Part shown: positions 45,926 through 58,150 of the stretch, piece after piece
How positions within the stretch are numbered: the stretch's first letter is position 1
Layout: every line of letters begins with the position of its first letter
DNA from: Globodera rostochiensis
Taxonomy: Eukaryota; Nematoda; Chromadorea; Rhabditida; Heteroderidae
Direction of reading: 5' to 3'
Length of the DNA: 64,000 bases
Assembly (NCBI GenBank): GCA_018350325.1
Contig: JAEVLN010000051.1
Location: 124,001 to 188,000 of the forward strand
Made by a program: the position numbers and the translations under genes
The notes under the pieces: model-generated
Seen by the model: the letters and a program-made list of their open reading frames with translations, nothing else
The model's database searches: none
What the model was told of the DNA's origin: nothing

Positions 45926-48900
45926 ATGAGTGGTGGAACAACTCAGAAAGGTGATGATCTGAAGCAGGTGGAGGACATTTCTCAGTCTCAGGTGACAAGG
46001 TCTTGCGCATAAGGGGAGGGGGCTACTTTTGTGTCCCCCGCGGGCGAAAGTATTCGGACAAAACCCTCAACAAATTCATTGGATATATTTAAAAATTTCC
46101 AGGACGATGGTGAATTGCCGCATTTGCCAGAAACGCTCGGCAGTCCAAGTGGCGGGAACAGAAAAGTGCCAAAGAATTGTTGGAAGAAGGTTAACATTGA
46201 CTTGGCTTACAACAACACGAGCAGGGAATTTTCGAAGAGGCGACTTTTGCCATTTCGTGATGGCAGACGGGGCGGCGACGAACCGTTTGGACGGGCGGAT
46301 TTGCCGAGAGGGCACCGGAGAGGAGGCGGCCGGGTGGGCGTGTCGGACAATGTCAATCGGAAGAATGGGGCGGAAACGGAGCGGCCCCCCTCCCACAAGG
46401 GCCCCAAGGAGGGCAAGGCACCTAAGGGTACGCGGGAAGACGAAGGGACGGACAGAACGACGCCGGACGAGGACAGTCGGGAGACGGGCAACAACGACCA
46501 ACAGCAGCATCGTGACTACTGGTAAGCTTTTCCAGTTTTTCGAAAGTTCAGAGAGGAGAGAAAGAACGAAAAAATTTGTTTTCCTTAGAACTCGGCTTTT
46601 TTGAAATTCTGAGACCTGGATTTTAGGGGGAGGTGCCTGGACCTGGATCCCTGGACCAAAATCCAGGTCTGGCTATACTTTTTAATAAAATTTCCGACAC
46701 CGTCTTTGGACGTCGACGACAAAAAGTGAAAAATTAACTTAAAAAGGGTCGGTAAGGTCTAAAAAATGGATGGAATTTTAGAACAATTCTCCATTTTGAA
46801 CTGATTTTTCATTTTTGAGGGTAGACAATGCTTCCCTTGTTTTGTAAACATATTTTTGTATTTAAAAGAAATTATCTTCCAAAAATCCGCGTTTAACTTG
46901 GATTCGGTCAAATTTGTAGTAAACCGGTAAGGCATTTCTTACAATTTGAGCATTCTTTGCGTCATTATCGCTGACTAAGGTTTTTGATTGTTCGTTTTTT
47001 GTCCACCCAAATAGTTTTAATGTACGATTTTATTTATCATCCTCCCAACTTTTGTCTTTGCATTCTCTTCTCTGCGTTTTTTCACACGTCCTTATTATTA
47101 AAACGGAGGAAAATCCATTCATTCATTAATTTACTGCAATTTGTCTTCTTTGCGTCACTTTCTCTCTCTCTCTTCACTCTCTTTTCGCTCTCTCTTCACT
47201 CTCGTTTCTCTCTCTTTTCGCTCTCTCTTCACTCTCTCCCTCTCTTCACTCTCTCCCTCTCTGCTCCATTCTCTGTATCTCTCTCTCGCATTCTAACACA
47301 CTGTCCCTCAGTTATTACTATAACGTGCGTTTTCATAAATCGCTTCAAAATTAATCCCCCCCCCTCCCCCCACATTTTTCTATTGGTTATGATCAAAAAT
47401 GCATTTTGTTTGCTGCCTCTGTAAAACATCACCTGCGTCAAAATCGTAGTAGTGAGTAAGTGAGTGTTGGGGGTGGCGATGGAGATGGTGCTTTGGGGTT
47501 GGTGATATGGTATGATTGCTGTTTTTGCTCTCGACGGCAGCGGGGGGGGGGGGGGCGTCCATTCCATCCCAACATTTATATAAATAAATTCCAATTTATT
47601 CTCCCAATTCTCCCCCCCCCCATTCATAAACTCGTCGTCGTACTCTCATCTCACGAATTTAACCATTTTTTATTCCCTTCCAGCGTTAGTCACTCATTCC
47701 CATCCAACATTTACACTTTCTGCTGTCCGCTCGCTCTCTTTCCCCCTCCCGTTTCCTTTCCTTTCTTTCATCAGCCCACCCCTCCCCCACCCCCCCCCCC
47801 CCCCCTCTACCTCCTTCCTCCGGCCATCCCTTTCACTCTCTCCCCCTCTCTCTCTCTAACCCCTTACTCACTTTATTCAGTAACACGCACATCCATGATG
47901 CTGAGAGAGTAGTGCTCCTGCTGCTGTGTTCCCCCCTCCCCCCGCCCCTCCAAATATTGAATTGTGTGGTGTTTTGTGCTCACTACGTTTTCCTCTTTCA
48001 GTTTAGAAAAGCCAAATATTTCAGCATTTCCATCATCGATTTAGGCAGGGAAAACAAGAAGCTTATGTTTGATTTGATGGGATAATCAAATATACTTTTT
48101 TACAGGTACTTTGACGACTCATCAAACGGATACTATTACCAGCATTCGGGATCGCAAGGTTGGAAAAAGAACAGAATCAGCAGCAGCAGTTCAAAGACCA
48201 GACAACCGCCGTCGCACCAACAGCAGCAGTCAACAACAACACGACACTCGCCCATTACATCTGAACAAAGAGTTAACGACGATACGACGTCCCCCCATTC
48301 TGAAGAGCAGCAGCAGCACAACGGAAACAAAAACAACGACAACAGCAGCAATATGGCAACAGTGAACAGTCAAATTGCCGCACAGCGACAGCTTCCACCA
48401 ACAGCACCGCCTCCGCGTTCGCAACATTACAGTAACAACTACAACAGCAACTCGCGTGCGGGGGGAAATGTCGGAGGTGGCGGATACAGGGGTAGACGAC
48501 CCGTTGTAGATGAACAGAGCCAACATCAGCACCACCAAATGAACAGCGGAAATTCGGCAAATTATGCATCGGCTAACGGATCACAGTGGGCCTCAACATC
48601 ACGTTCTCATCCGTCTCAGAACAGCAGCGGTTCGAGATCAATGCGCATGCCCTATCGGTCCGGCGGCGGTGGGGGGATGGACGGGCAGAGACGTTCAAGT
48701 GGGGGAGCGGATTATTGGCACAAGAACGGCGGTGCTGGTGTGGGTAGTGGTCAGTCGAGCGGGACTCGCGAGGACGAAAGGGAACGCCGCTCGGGCGGCG
48801 GTTACTTCCAGCAGCGCAATGACCGGTGGCAGCCGCGAAACCACCACCCGAACGCACCGCCGCCGCTGAGTGTTGCGCAGCGACGGGCCAGAGGACCGCT

Positions 48901-51900
48901 GCCTGATTGGGACGAGGTGATTTTTGGTGGTTTCAGTTTTTGGGGGTTTTTGAAAAACAATTACTCACTGGTTTTGCAAAATTAACCACGTTGTCCCCTA
49001 ATCATAATTAACCAATGGACTTAAGGTACAAGAGGTTGGCGCAGAGGAGAGTTTCGATTACATGGACCTGATGGAAAACCAATATTCGTAATAATATTCT
49101 TTTTTGCTTGCTAATCGAAAATTGGTTTAAATTCAGCCAATATTATGCGCTTTCCTCCGTTCCTCCATTTGACCCGTCACTCAGTGTTGGAGTCATTGCG
49201 GCCCCAGCTGATGCTAACACAGCGGCTGCCGCATTTTCAACCGGGGCACTGCCCAATTACATTCAGCAGTTGCAGAGAATGGCATTGACGACGTGAGCAT
49301 TGCATTACGACTCCCACTCTAAGGCTGAATGGGCACATTTTATTTGAAAACATATGTGTTACTATTTGGTAGACCACGTTTTTGGGTACAACATTTATCC
49401 GAATTTGAGCCGGGAATGCGCGAATGCATATGATAACAAGTATGCCCAGTTTTATTTATTGTTTTCAGCTTTCGTCATCCGTCCGGTTATGTGATCGCGC
49501 AGCCGCCTCCGACTTTGCAGGCCGCCGCCACTGCCGCCGCCTCACTTCACCAGCAGCAGCAAAGTTCGGCTACCACCACCGCCCCACAGCCGGAGAGCGG
49601 CGGCGGCGGCTCTCCTCCGGAATCCGCAGCCATGGCGTTGCAGCAACCACTTAACATTTTGGCTCACCCGACAGCCGCCGTGCCGTCTGCAACCACCGCC
49701 GCTGCGCATGCCAACGTTGTCGTCAGTTCGTCCGTGCCGCCCGCCTCACTTTTGTCGCCCACCGGGCTCATATCTTTTCCGCTTGCCTCCCCCACCGCCC
49801 TGCATCCAAACGCCGTTATGGTCGCCACCGCTGAACAAATTCCGCCCACAACAGCCGCCGCACAATTCACGTCCGCCGTTCTGTCCGCTCAATTCCCGCC
49901 AAATGCGTTGTTCACTGCCCGCCCGCCGGCCGCCGCTCCTTACATTGATGAGATGAAGCTGAAGGATTTGGTTCGGGCCCAAATGTTGGTGGACTTAACA
50001 TTTTACTAATCGGGCATAGGCTTATCAGCGAAGGGTCACTTATTAGTAATAACATTGCTGGTCGATACGCGACCTTACGGGCGCCGCCTTTTAGGCATTC
50101 GAGCGGAATTGTTTAGTTTTATTGATTTTGGAGGAACTTTAACTCGGGTTGTTTCAATTACCCTTAAATCGTCCAGTATTTCCCCAAATATTCGCTAATT
50201 TGGACTACGCAATTTGATATTTATTTAGCGAGTACTATTTCTCTGCTGACAACCTCCAAAAAGACTTTTTCCTGCGCCGTAAAATGGACCACGAAGGCTT
50301 TCTGCCGCTGAGTTTGGTCGCCAGCTTTCCACGCGTTCGCTCATTGACTCTCGACCAAAGTTTCATTGTCAAGAGTTTGCGTGACAGCGAGAAGGTTGAG
50401 ATGAACGAGGACGACCAAAAGGTTACCGGAGTTAAGCGTTCTGGGGGGGGGGTTTGAGGCTATCGAAAAAGACTGCTTTTACCTTGCTCAAAATCAGCAT
50501 CAACATTTGTTTTGAGATTCGTCCGAGAATGAATCCGCAACATTGGCCTCTGCTGGAATCGGCAACACACACCGGCACGGAAAACTCCCCGACGACCGCG
50601 ACCGGCGCCGAAAAGAGTATTATTCATCCAAGTGAACCACACGAAAAACGGGCAAACGAAACGGACAAAGAGGACTTGGAACCGGAACAGCAGCAGAAGC
50701 AACTGCATCGAAACTTGCTGAGAACGACCGAGGTGGAGCAGCAACAGCTGAACAAAGAGAAAGAGGGGCAGACTAAAGAGGGACTGAGCTCGGACGTATC
50801 ACAGGGGAGGTGAGCAGCAGATGATCGTGGAGGGGTAAAGACGAAAATGTTTTCCATTCAAGCAGTACATCAAATGCTCGACAGAATGAGTCGGCGGCAG
50901 TCTCTGTCGCCGACTCCGGGAAGGAGAAGCCTAAGGGAGTGCAGCAGGAGGAATGGAAGGAAGTGCGCACCAAACGAAGCAAGCGCAGCAATCGGAACTC
51001 CGCCTACTCGAAGCAGTCAGCGGGCGTCGAACTTGACTTTCAGTTTGACTCGGAAATTGAGTCGGGTGGAAATGCTGCGGATGTCGGTGAAGCAACAAGG
51101 TGAGTTGGGACAATTGAATGCGGCGGGTCAATTCGATGCTTAGCAATATTTTGGCTCTTTTAGTGAGGACAGGAGAAACTGCGATGATTTGGATGATGCG
51201 CTGTGCAACAAGCTCATCATCGTCACCCAAACTCCGCCCTCGTCCTCGTCGTCCGGAAAAAAGGGAACGGACGTCAGGAAAATGGACGAGAAACTCAACA
51301 AAGAAATGGAGCATACGTTGAGAAGATACGAGCAGGAGTTGTGGTCGAGCAAAGCGACACCACAGCAGGTGAAGTGAAGCCCAACAACAAAAAGTATGAC
51401 GAATTCGCTTTTGATTGGGAGGGACCCAATCTCGTCGGGTTCCCGACCCGCCGAATCTTTTGGGTCAATGCATAAAACTTGCGTTTTTTCATGTTTTGAA
51501 AAAAAAAGTTTTTTAACTAAAATTCTCACATATGAATAGAACAATTTACTGCTTGGCCGCTTTCTGTAGCTTTTAACACACGTGGGAGAAATAATTCTCG
51601 AACCCGGTTTGCCCTAAACTGTCTTTTAAAGAATGACGGGAACAACGGGCAGCGTCTGACGGATGTCACGACGAAGGAACGGCCTTTCGAGGAGGACAAG
51701 CAAATTGGGCAGGAGGAAGGCTCTTTGGCGTTCAATGTTTGGACCAAAAAGGCCATGGAAAGGGCGGCGGCGAGTGCCTCAATTGTTCGTACAATTTATT
51801 TAAATTGTTATTGTTTTTTGATTCTCTTTTTTTCAGCCAAAAAGTCCGGTGGCCAAGCGAGAGGAGAACGATAAGCCGGTGAAGCGCTTTTATCCGCTTT

Positions 51901-53458
51901 CCCTGCACGAGAGGCAGCAGCCGTTCGGCAAACCAAGCAAAAGCAAAGAGAGCACGCGCCAAATGCAGGTCATCACAATCAACACAAAAACTCACGCGAA
52001 CCCCCCCCCCCTTTGGGCGTTTTTTCTTATGGCAATTTTATTATTTAGGTTATGCCCATCGGATGGGTGCTCGGCGTCCGCTCCAAAAACGCGTCCATTA
52101 ACGAAGACGCCGGCGGGCCCGGCTATCCGTCGACCTCCGAACCGCCAACGATTAAACCACCGCCAATTGTTGGCGTCTTTCCCCCGCATCCATCGGTCTC
52201 ACTGTTCCAAGAAAACGGGTTTGAACAACGGGTCCGTTCTTTTTTGTTTTGATGTCGTCTTTTTCACAAAACCGTATTCTCCCCCCCCTCCCCTCAGGTG
52301 TACACGGAGTGGAGGACTCAATGCAAAAAGCAGCGTGAAGCACTTGGCTACGACATTCCTGAGGCATTTTTTAATTCTTTAAAAAGACAATCGGGCATAG
52401 CAGGCGGGGATGGATTTTGATTTATTTTATTTTTTTGGTGTTCCGACTATGCAAATTTTTGGTTGTTTTTGACCGTAGGAGGTTGGTTGTGTGTGTGGTC
52501 GGCCGAAAAGCAAAACAAAAAATACGCAGTAGAATCTTTAAGAAAATGGCAAAAACTGAAAAATTTTGCTCAATTCTTTTGCCTGCTATAATTTCTGGCA
52601 ATCAAACGGGCAGAAGAATACGGTTTGCTATGTGTACAAATTTTGTTGGCCCCTTAGATGAACACGCTTTATCGCTTCTGGTCTCTGTTTTTGCGGGACA
52701 ATTTCAACAGGTCCATGTACAGTGAGTTTCGCAAATTTGCTTTGGAAGACGCGGAACACGGGTAGGGAGGGGGGCGGCGGAGGGCACTCCTTCCAACGCC
52801 TTCAGAGAGTGTTTTTAGGCTTCGATATGGCATCGAGTCGCTCTTCCGTTTCTACAGCTACGGGCTCGAGAAGAAGATGCGTCCAAAGCTCTACAACGAC
52901 TTCCAAGAGACGACGTTGCAGGACATCAAACGCGGACACACCTTCGGTCTCGAGAAGTTTCTCGCCTTCTTAAAATGTCCGTGTTTCCGTGTTCATCTCC
53001 CTTTAATAAGCGGCAAATGTTTCAGACTGTAAGTACAGCACACAGTTGGAGGTGAAGCAGCAGATCGCCAAAGAGTTGGCTAAGTATCGGGCCAACGAGC
53101 TGTACGCGACCGAAGTGAGTCAGTCGCCCGGGACTTTGTCTAATTTTTTGGAGCTTTTCGGAAGTTGGCAAATTGGGGAATCAAGATGCAAATGCCATCG
53201 TGATTGAATCACTTCACAAATGTTTAAAATGAACTTAACATGGTTACCAAAAGACCGCCATCTGGCGTCATCGGTTTTCTCCCCACCTTCGAAAATATTC
53301 AAACCGGTCTGGTTCTATCGCCAAAATCTATTTTTCAGAATTTGGTTAGCTAAAAATAAAAGATTGTTTAGCCCGCAAAAGCCGCAAAGCTCGAGTTGCA
53401 GAACGAATCGAAAGTCGGCAACGGGCGCAATGCAATGGTCGGCGCTACGGGCAAATGA
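45926..53458 (+). CDS. larp-1: La-related protein 1 (LARP1)
   Basis: Eighteen exons close in frame to 1309 aa: 45926-45991, 46103-46521, 48106-48916, 49026-49087, 49137-49292, 49469-49984, 50229-50421, 50517-50809, 50863-51099, 51164-51368, 51632-51784, 51837-51968, 52049-52231, 52298-52363, 52658-52761, 52819-52976, 53026-53114, 53372-53458. The N-terminus is Gly/Arg/Gln-rich and disordered. The La motif is at about 676-740 ([31 protein letters not shown]). [14 protein letters not shown] and [11 protein letters not shown] follow. The C-terminal DM15 repeats read [50 protein letters not shown] and [15 protein letters not shown]1 binds the cap and 5'TOP of ribosomal-protein mRNAs. The intron after 52363 has a GC donor. 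The terminal exon is chosen over a short NLVS* alternative at 53339. Confidence 0.95.
47159..47292 (+). repeat. CT-rich microsatellite in LARP1 intron 2
   Basis: TCTCTCTC/TTCACTCTC imperfect tandem repeats in the 1.58 kb intron 46522-48105. The intron also holds long C runs and a G run (47545-47556) and reads as Ser/Leu/Pro ORFs that are not coding. Confidence 0.85.
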
Positions 53459-54121
53459 ACTTCGTTTTGTTTCTGTGCTGACCCAAAGATCCTTCTGTAT
53501 TCTGATTTTTTTGGGCTTTTTGTTTGATATGTTTTCCCGCAAAAGGTTTTACTTCCCCCCTCCCCCCAATCAAATCGCATCCGTTTTAAACGAATTTCTG
53601 TTGAAACGCTTCAAATAAAAACTGCTTTGAGAAGAGAAGCGCGGGGGGAACAGATTTACGCCGCCTCTGCTGTCTTCTGCCTTTTTACTTTCACCAATAT
53701 TCAAACCGTTTATTTTCTTTCTTTTCGAAATGACAAATAAAACAGAAAGCACAATTGACAATTTTGCGGTTTAGTAAATGTATTTGAAGAATGTTGCTTT
53801 TTGTTTGCATTTACGTTGTTATAACGCGGTTTAGTCCATATCCATCAATCAAATCAAATCGCATTCACAATTATGACCGCATGCTTTTTCTTTTCCGTTT
53901 TTGTTGATTCCTGCACTTTAACCGTTTAGCTTTTGATAAAGCGAAGCGAATAAATGCAAAACAAAGCTGTATTTGGCATGCCTTCAAATATTCTCTGTAT
54001 AACCGTGGTAGAAATGATGACAAGGTCAATTATATTTAGCGTCACCAAATGGAAATAAAGAAATAAGAACCAAGCAAAATAACGAAAAACTTTAACAAGA
54101 TGGTTTCCGCTTGCGCTTGAA
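53459..54121. other. LARP1 3' flank
   Basis: AT-rich sequence likely including the LARP1 3'UTR. No gene supported. Confidence 0.5.
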
Positions 54122-54272
54122 CTAGAGTAGGTCGTGTTCGGGATCCCGGTCGGGATTATCCCGGGTTTTTGGAATCCTGATCCCGGTTGGAAAATCGTAA
54201 TCCCGGTTTAATATGCTGGTCCCGATCCCGGTCACGGTTCTTACCAAGAATCCCGATCCCGACCTACTCTAG
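54122..54272. mobile_element. Short TIR element (MITE), about 150 bp
   Basis: Starts CTAGAGTAGGTCG and ends CGACCTACTCTAG, a perfect 13-bp inverted repeat. The interior is made of repeated GGGATCCCGG/CCCGATCCCG phrases, so nearly the whole element can fold into a hairpin. The terminal TA dinucleotides could be a mariner-type TA target duplication. No ORF. Confidence 0.75.
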
Positions 54273-54687
54273 TTTGAATGTTAATAATAAATCTTTGGCG
54301 TTCTGTCAAAACCGATTTTGCCTAATTTATTGCCCATAGCTTGGCACCTAATGTCTACCCAAAGGCAAAAAGTTTCGATTTTTAGATTTTGAAAATGATT
54401 TTTATTGACTTTTTCACGAAAAACCCACATAAAGCTCACAAGAATTTCGAAATTTCACATCTCTGAAAAACTCCTCATCGACATAACCCGGCACAACAAA
54501 GACCCCAACTTCGTTTATAAATATTCAGTCAAAACGGTTCATTTCTTATACTGTGATTTTAGAATACTAAAATTTATATTTTGTAGTAATACCATGTTAT
54601 TTTTGACCGAACCAATCAATGGGGACATAACAAATCAGAGTAAGAAAATCGGTTAATAATATTGATTAGAGCTCAACCTTGATTTTT

Positions 54688-56665
54688 ATGGATCCAGCCA
54701 GAATCAAACTCCATTCAGACCCTTCCGAAGAACTGCGACTTTTGCGCGCTAGAATTGTCCAATTGGAACGTCAACAAACGATCAATCCGCCAGCCTCGTC
54801 AAGTGCCGGTTTCGATTTGGTGGCACAGAATGGAAAGCGTAGAAGAATTGAAGGTGAAAGTTAAGAATTTCAAAAACTTGTTTTTTCTGAAATTGTATAT
54901 CAATCGATTCCTCTTGTTGGAAGTAGTCGAATGGTTTCAAAACACACGACGAGAGGAGTCGATTGATAATAAATTCCGAATTGAAGGCAGCGATCAAGGA
55001 GGAAGTAAAGAAACGCAAGAATTGGTCAGCAAAAAGCTTGAACAAATGGAGGAGTGGAAAACAATTACGAAACTCGAGTTTGAAAATGTGAATATATTTT
55101 CTAACATAAACCGTCTTTATTCTTGCCATTTGTTCAGAAGGCACTCCGCGCCGAGTTGGCACATCAGAAACTGCTAAATGCTCATAATGCCCTGCACACA
55201 AAAATGGAGGAATATCAGAACAAACAGCAGCAGACCATCGACGGGTTGACTAAAAAACTAACGGGTAAACTTTTTGAATTTAGATACCTAAAACCATTTT
55301 TAACCTTGAGAGGACCATTGTCTATCTTTTTGTTTGCCAAAATACTTAAATTATTTCACCGTTTCAGTTTCAATTGATCAGTTCTCGTTGAAGCATCAAG
55401 AACACGAGAAACTACTAAACGCTTACAACAATTTAATTGAAGAGATGAAGGAAAAACGGAAATTGGACAAAAAGGAAATCAATGACAAAATTAGCTGCTT
55501 AAATGGGGACCAACAGAAGCTAAGCGGTAGAAATTTTATTTTAATTTTCGTGTGGATTTATGAATTTTTTGTTTGGGTAATTTTAAGTGGGGCAAAGGAA
55601 TGAAATGCGACTCGAAATGAACGAATCGCTGAGTTGTGTCCAAGCGAGGGTCGGCGCCAAATTGGAGAAACAAAAAGTGTCAAATGCGAACAAAATCGTT
55701 AAACTGAAGGCGTATCAGGAAGAACAGAAACAGAACATTAGCGACTTGCAGAAGACAGTTGCCGACGTGTTAAATGGAAAAGGTAATCAACACAATTTTG
55801 GTTCAGAATCCGTCTTTTAGACATCAGTTTGACATTAAATTTCGGAAAAATAAAATTATATTTAACCTTTTCTTAGGAATCCCACAACAAAATCGATGGG
55901 ATTCTGCTGCATGTCATGACAAACTCACGCTCTCTGAGCCCGACCGATTGATTGTTGAAATTACCGAAAAGGATAAGTGGGGTAAACATTATTCTGTTAA
56001 GCATTTGATTAAAAAGGTTTACAAAAATTGAGTATTTTCAGCGTGGCGCTCTGTGCTCGCTGAACAACCAATTGAAAAAAATTGCGGCATTTTCTATTAC
56101 GAAGTCAAAATATTAGTGGACGGAGAGTAAGTTAAATAAATTATAGTTAAACTTCAAATGCTTTAAAAGTAAAAAAAAACATATTTAGCGGTATTCACAT
56201 TGGACTTGGCACCGAACAAATGCCATTGAACAAATGGGTCGGGTCCTACAAAGGCACTTACGCATACGGTGACGATGGCACTTTTTGGGGTCACGCGTTC
56301 AAGGGATGTTCCCTCGCCACCAATGGACGTCCTTACATTGATGGAAAGCCTTGTTTTGGCGCCGGCGACGTCATCGGATGCGGCGTTGATTTGGCAACTC
56401 GCCAAATCATTTACACAAAGAACGGAAAGCGTTTGGGTAAGAAAGAAAAGGAATAAAATTAAAGGGCAATTTGATTTTTAAGAAATATACTAAATTTGTA
56501 AATTATTTTTTGCTTTATTAAAATTTGCGTTATTTGTTTGTTTTTGCAGGAACTGTCAATTTATTTGTTGATTCTGCCGACGAATTGTTTCCGTGCGTTA
56601 CGTTGGCAGACTCTGGCGACAAAATTGTGGCCTACTTTGGACCGAAGTTTGAATACAAATTCTGA
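54688..56665 (+). CDS. Coiled-coil SPRY/B30.2 protein of the cyst-nematode RBP/SPRYSEC-like family, no signal peptide
   Basis: Nine exons close in frame to 454 aa: 54688-54853, 54924-55087, 55138-55264, 55368-55526, 55588-55782, 55877-55981, 56042-56126, 56189-56436, 56550-56665. The N-terminus ([18 protein letters not shown]) and the next 200 residues are charged heptad-rich coiled coil ([38 protein letters not shown]). The SPRY domain begins [16 protein letters not shown] and continues [76 protein letters not shown] and [14 protein letters not shown]. The fold binds proteins through variable loops. No hydrophobic leader is present, so this member is probably cytoplasmic rather than a secreted effector. 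Exon 2 reads open in a frame that is shifted from a more family-like alternative. Confidence 0.92.
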
Positions 56666-57011
56666 TGAGGAAGCGGACAGTGAAAAACGATTTTTTTTTT
56701 ATTAATTTCTTTTTTCTTTGAAGGATACGGTCGACGGAGTTGACAGTTAATATTTTCATATTGTTTTCAAATTTGTTGATCTGATGTTTGAAAATCTGCT
56801 TGATAAAGAAATGTAATTTTCCTAGACTCAAATATCTAACTTTTTGTTAGCACTACAAAATTTTTATCAATGAAGTCTTTCGTTGTTGTTGGTCATTCAA
56901 CCCTTGTGAGATCGTTTTCATGAGCGCGCTGACAAATAAAGTGCGTCTCCGAAACGCTGTCGGACCAAATTCCGCCACCATCGGCAATTTGTTTTATTTT
57001 AGTTTGCTAAA

Positions 57012-57389
57012 ATGGCGGACATCGCCAGTTCTCAGAAGCTGCAGTTGCTGTTGACGCCCGTTCACCGACAGTCAGACGGAGGGCGACCACAAGCAGAAGT
57101 TGGCTCAGATTCTCCGGGCCAAAGTCCGAACGGAGCGCCTCTGGCGAAAGTGAATATTTTTATTTTGGCGTGTGTGGACATTACTATAATTCACCAACGT
57201 TTTTAGGTGTTTAAGGAGGGAGGAGGAGGGCGCCTCTCGAGCGGCTCCGTCGAATCGACTCAAAAGCGGACCATCAAAATCGAAACTCTGTCCGGGAAGG
57301 CAGTGTCTTTGGCCAAGGGAGCGGTTGAGGCACTGACCAACGCTTCTAAGAAGAGGCACACGACGAAATTCGCTTGTGGGAGAAGGTAA
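57012..57389 (+). pseudogene. Unrecognised gene fragment with frame breaks
   Basis: ATG at 57012 opens MADIASSQKLQLLLTP. The most protein-like continuation (TDSQTEGDHKQKLAQILRAK then VRTERLWRK, about 57064-57150) lies in the next frame with no intron between. A second exon after the acceptor at 57206 reads VFKEGGGGRLSSGSVEST, TIKIETLSGKAVSLAKGAVE, and again a neighbouring frame near its end (EEAHDEIRLWEK, up to the donor at 57387) looks coding. The RAKV...R/E-rich helix is reminiscent of a MIT domain, but that is weak inference. Either a decayed gene or sequence errors. Confidence 0.4.
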
Positions 57390-57794
57390 TTTGGGCGGGG
57401 GGCTCAAACAGTCGCAGTGACATGAAAAAGTGTAGGGGAGGGGGGGGGGGGGAATCGGCAAGTCTCCGTATATTAAAACTGCATATTTAGCGATCATTTA
57501 ATAATTGTTGCTGTGCTAAATCCGTCCTTAACAATTTAGGATGTTCACGGCCGAGCGAGCCATCGGGGTGGGGGGGTCAAAGCCAAAACGATTTTTGGGA
57601 GATTTGATTTTATTTTTTTTCCAGAAAAAATTTTCTCGAAAAATCATTTTTTGGGTTTGGATTCTTTGAGAATCAGAGTGGCGAATTAGCAGAACGTTTA
57701 GCAGGATAAAACAGGCCAATTTGCGAATAAATTATTTGCGAGTTCATAGGACTTAGCGTTTTGTTTTCAACATGAAGTAACTTTGTAATAAAAA

Positions 57795-58050
57795 TATGTA
57801 ATTGGGCGGGGGTCTCGAACCGGCAACCATTATGGTTCCGAACTAAGCTAACACTGTCGGCGGGGTGTTGGTCAAGGCGAGTTGCGCCCGGGTGTCCGAT
57901 CTGGCATGTTAAGCAACGCTAGCTTAATCATCAGGTTAGCGCTTGGGGCGTGATGCTGAAGCCTAGCAACACTGCTTAGCCCCGCGGTACCCGGCATGGC
58001 CCCCCGGAGGAAAGGATTTAATAAATTCTTCTCCTCCGGGGTTTTTTTTG
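57795..58050. other. GC-rich element with tRNA-like promoter boxes and a terminal hairpin plus T-run
   Basis: An island of about 250 bp, sharply GC-richer than its flanks. On the minus strand 57800-57860 has an A-box-like GTTAGCTTAGTTC and a perfect B box GGTTCGAGACC at SINE-like spacing, but no acceptor stem. On the plus strand the other end is a strong hairpin, CCCCGGAGGA...TCCTCCGGGG (58003-58042), followed by eight T. Internal GCTAGC/TTAGCG phrases are repeated. Candidates: a tRNA-derived SINE (minus) or a small Pol III RNA gene (plus). Confidence 0.5.
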
Positions 58051-58150
58051 ATTATGTCAATTATCGTTAGCGGTCGACTGTCAATTTTTGACTTTTTTTT
58101 GATCTTTGATCTCTTATTAGATCGCCACTTTAATTGTTTTTGTATTTTTA

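Noticed and set aside
46984..47912. Long Ser/Leu/Phe and Pro-rich ORFs on the plus strand
   Set aside because: They fall in LARP1 intron 2 and arise from CT microsatellite and C-run sequence.
48136..48857. Minus-strand Cys/Val-rich ORFs opposite LARP1 exon 3
   Set aside because: Reverse reading of Gln/Asn/Ser codon runs in the coding exon.
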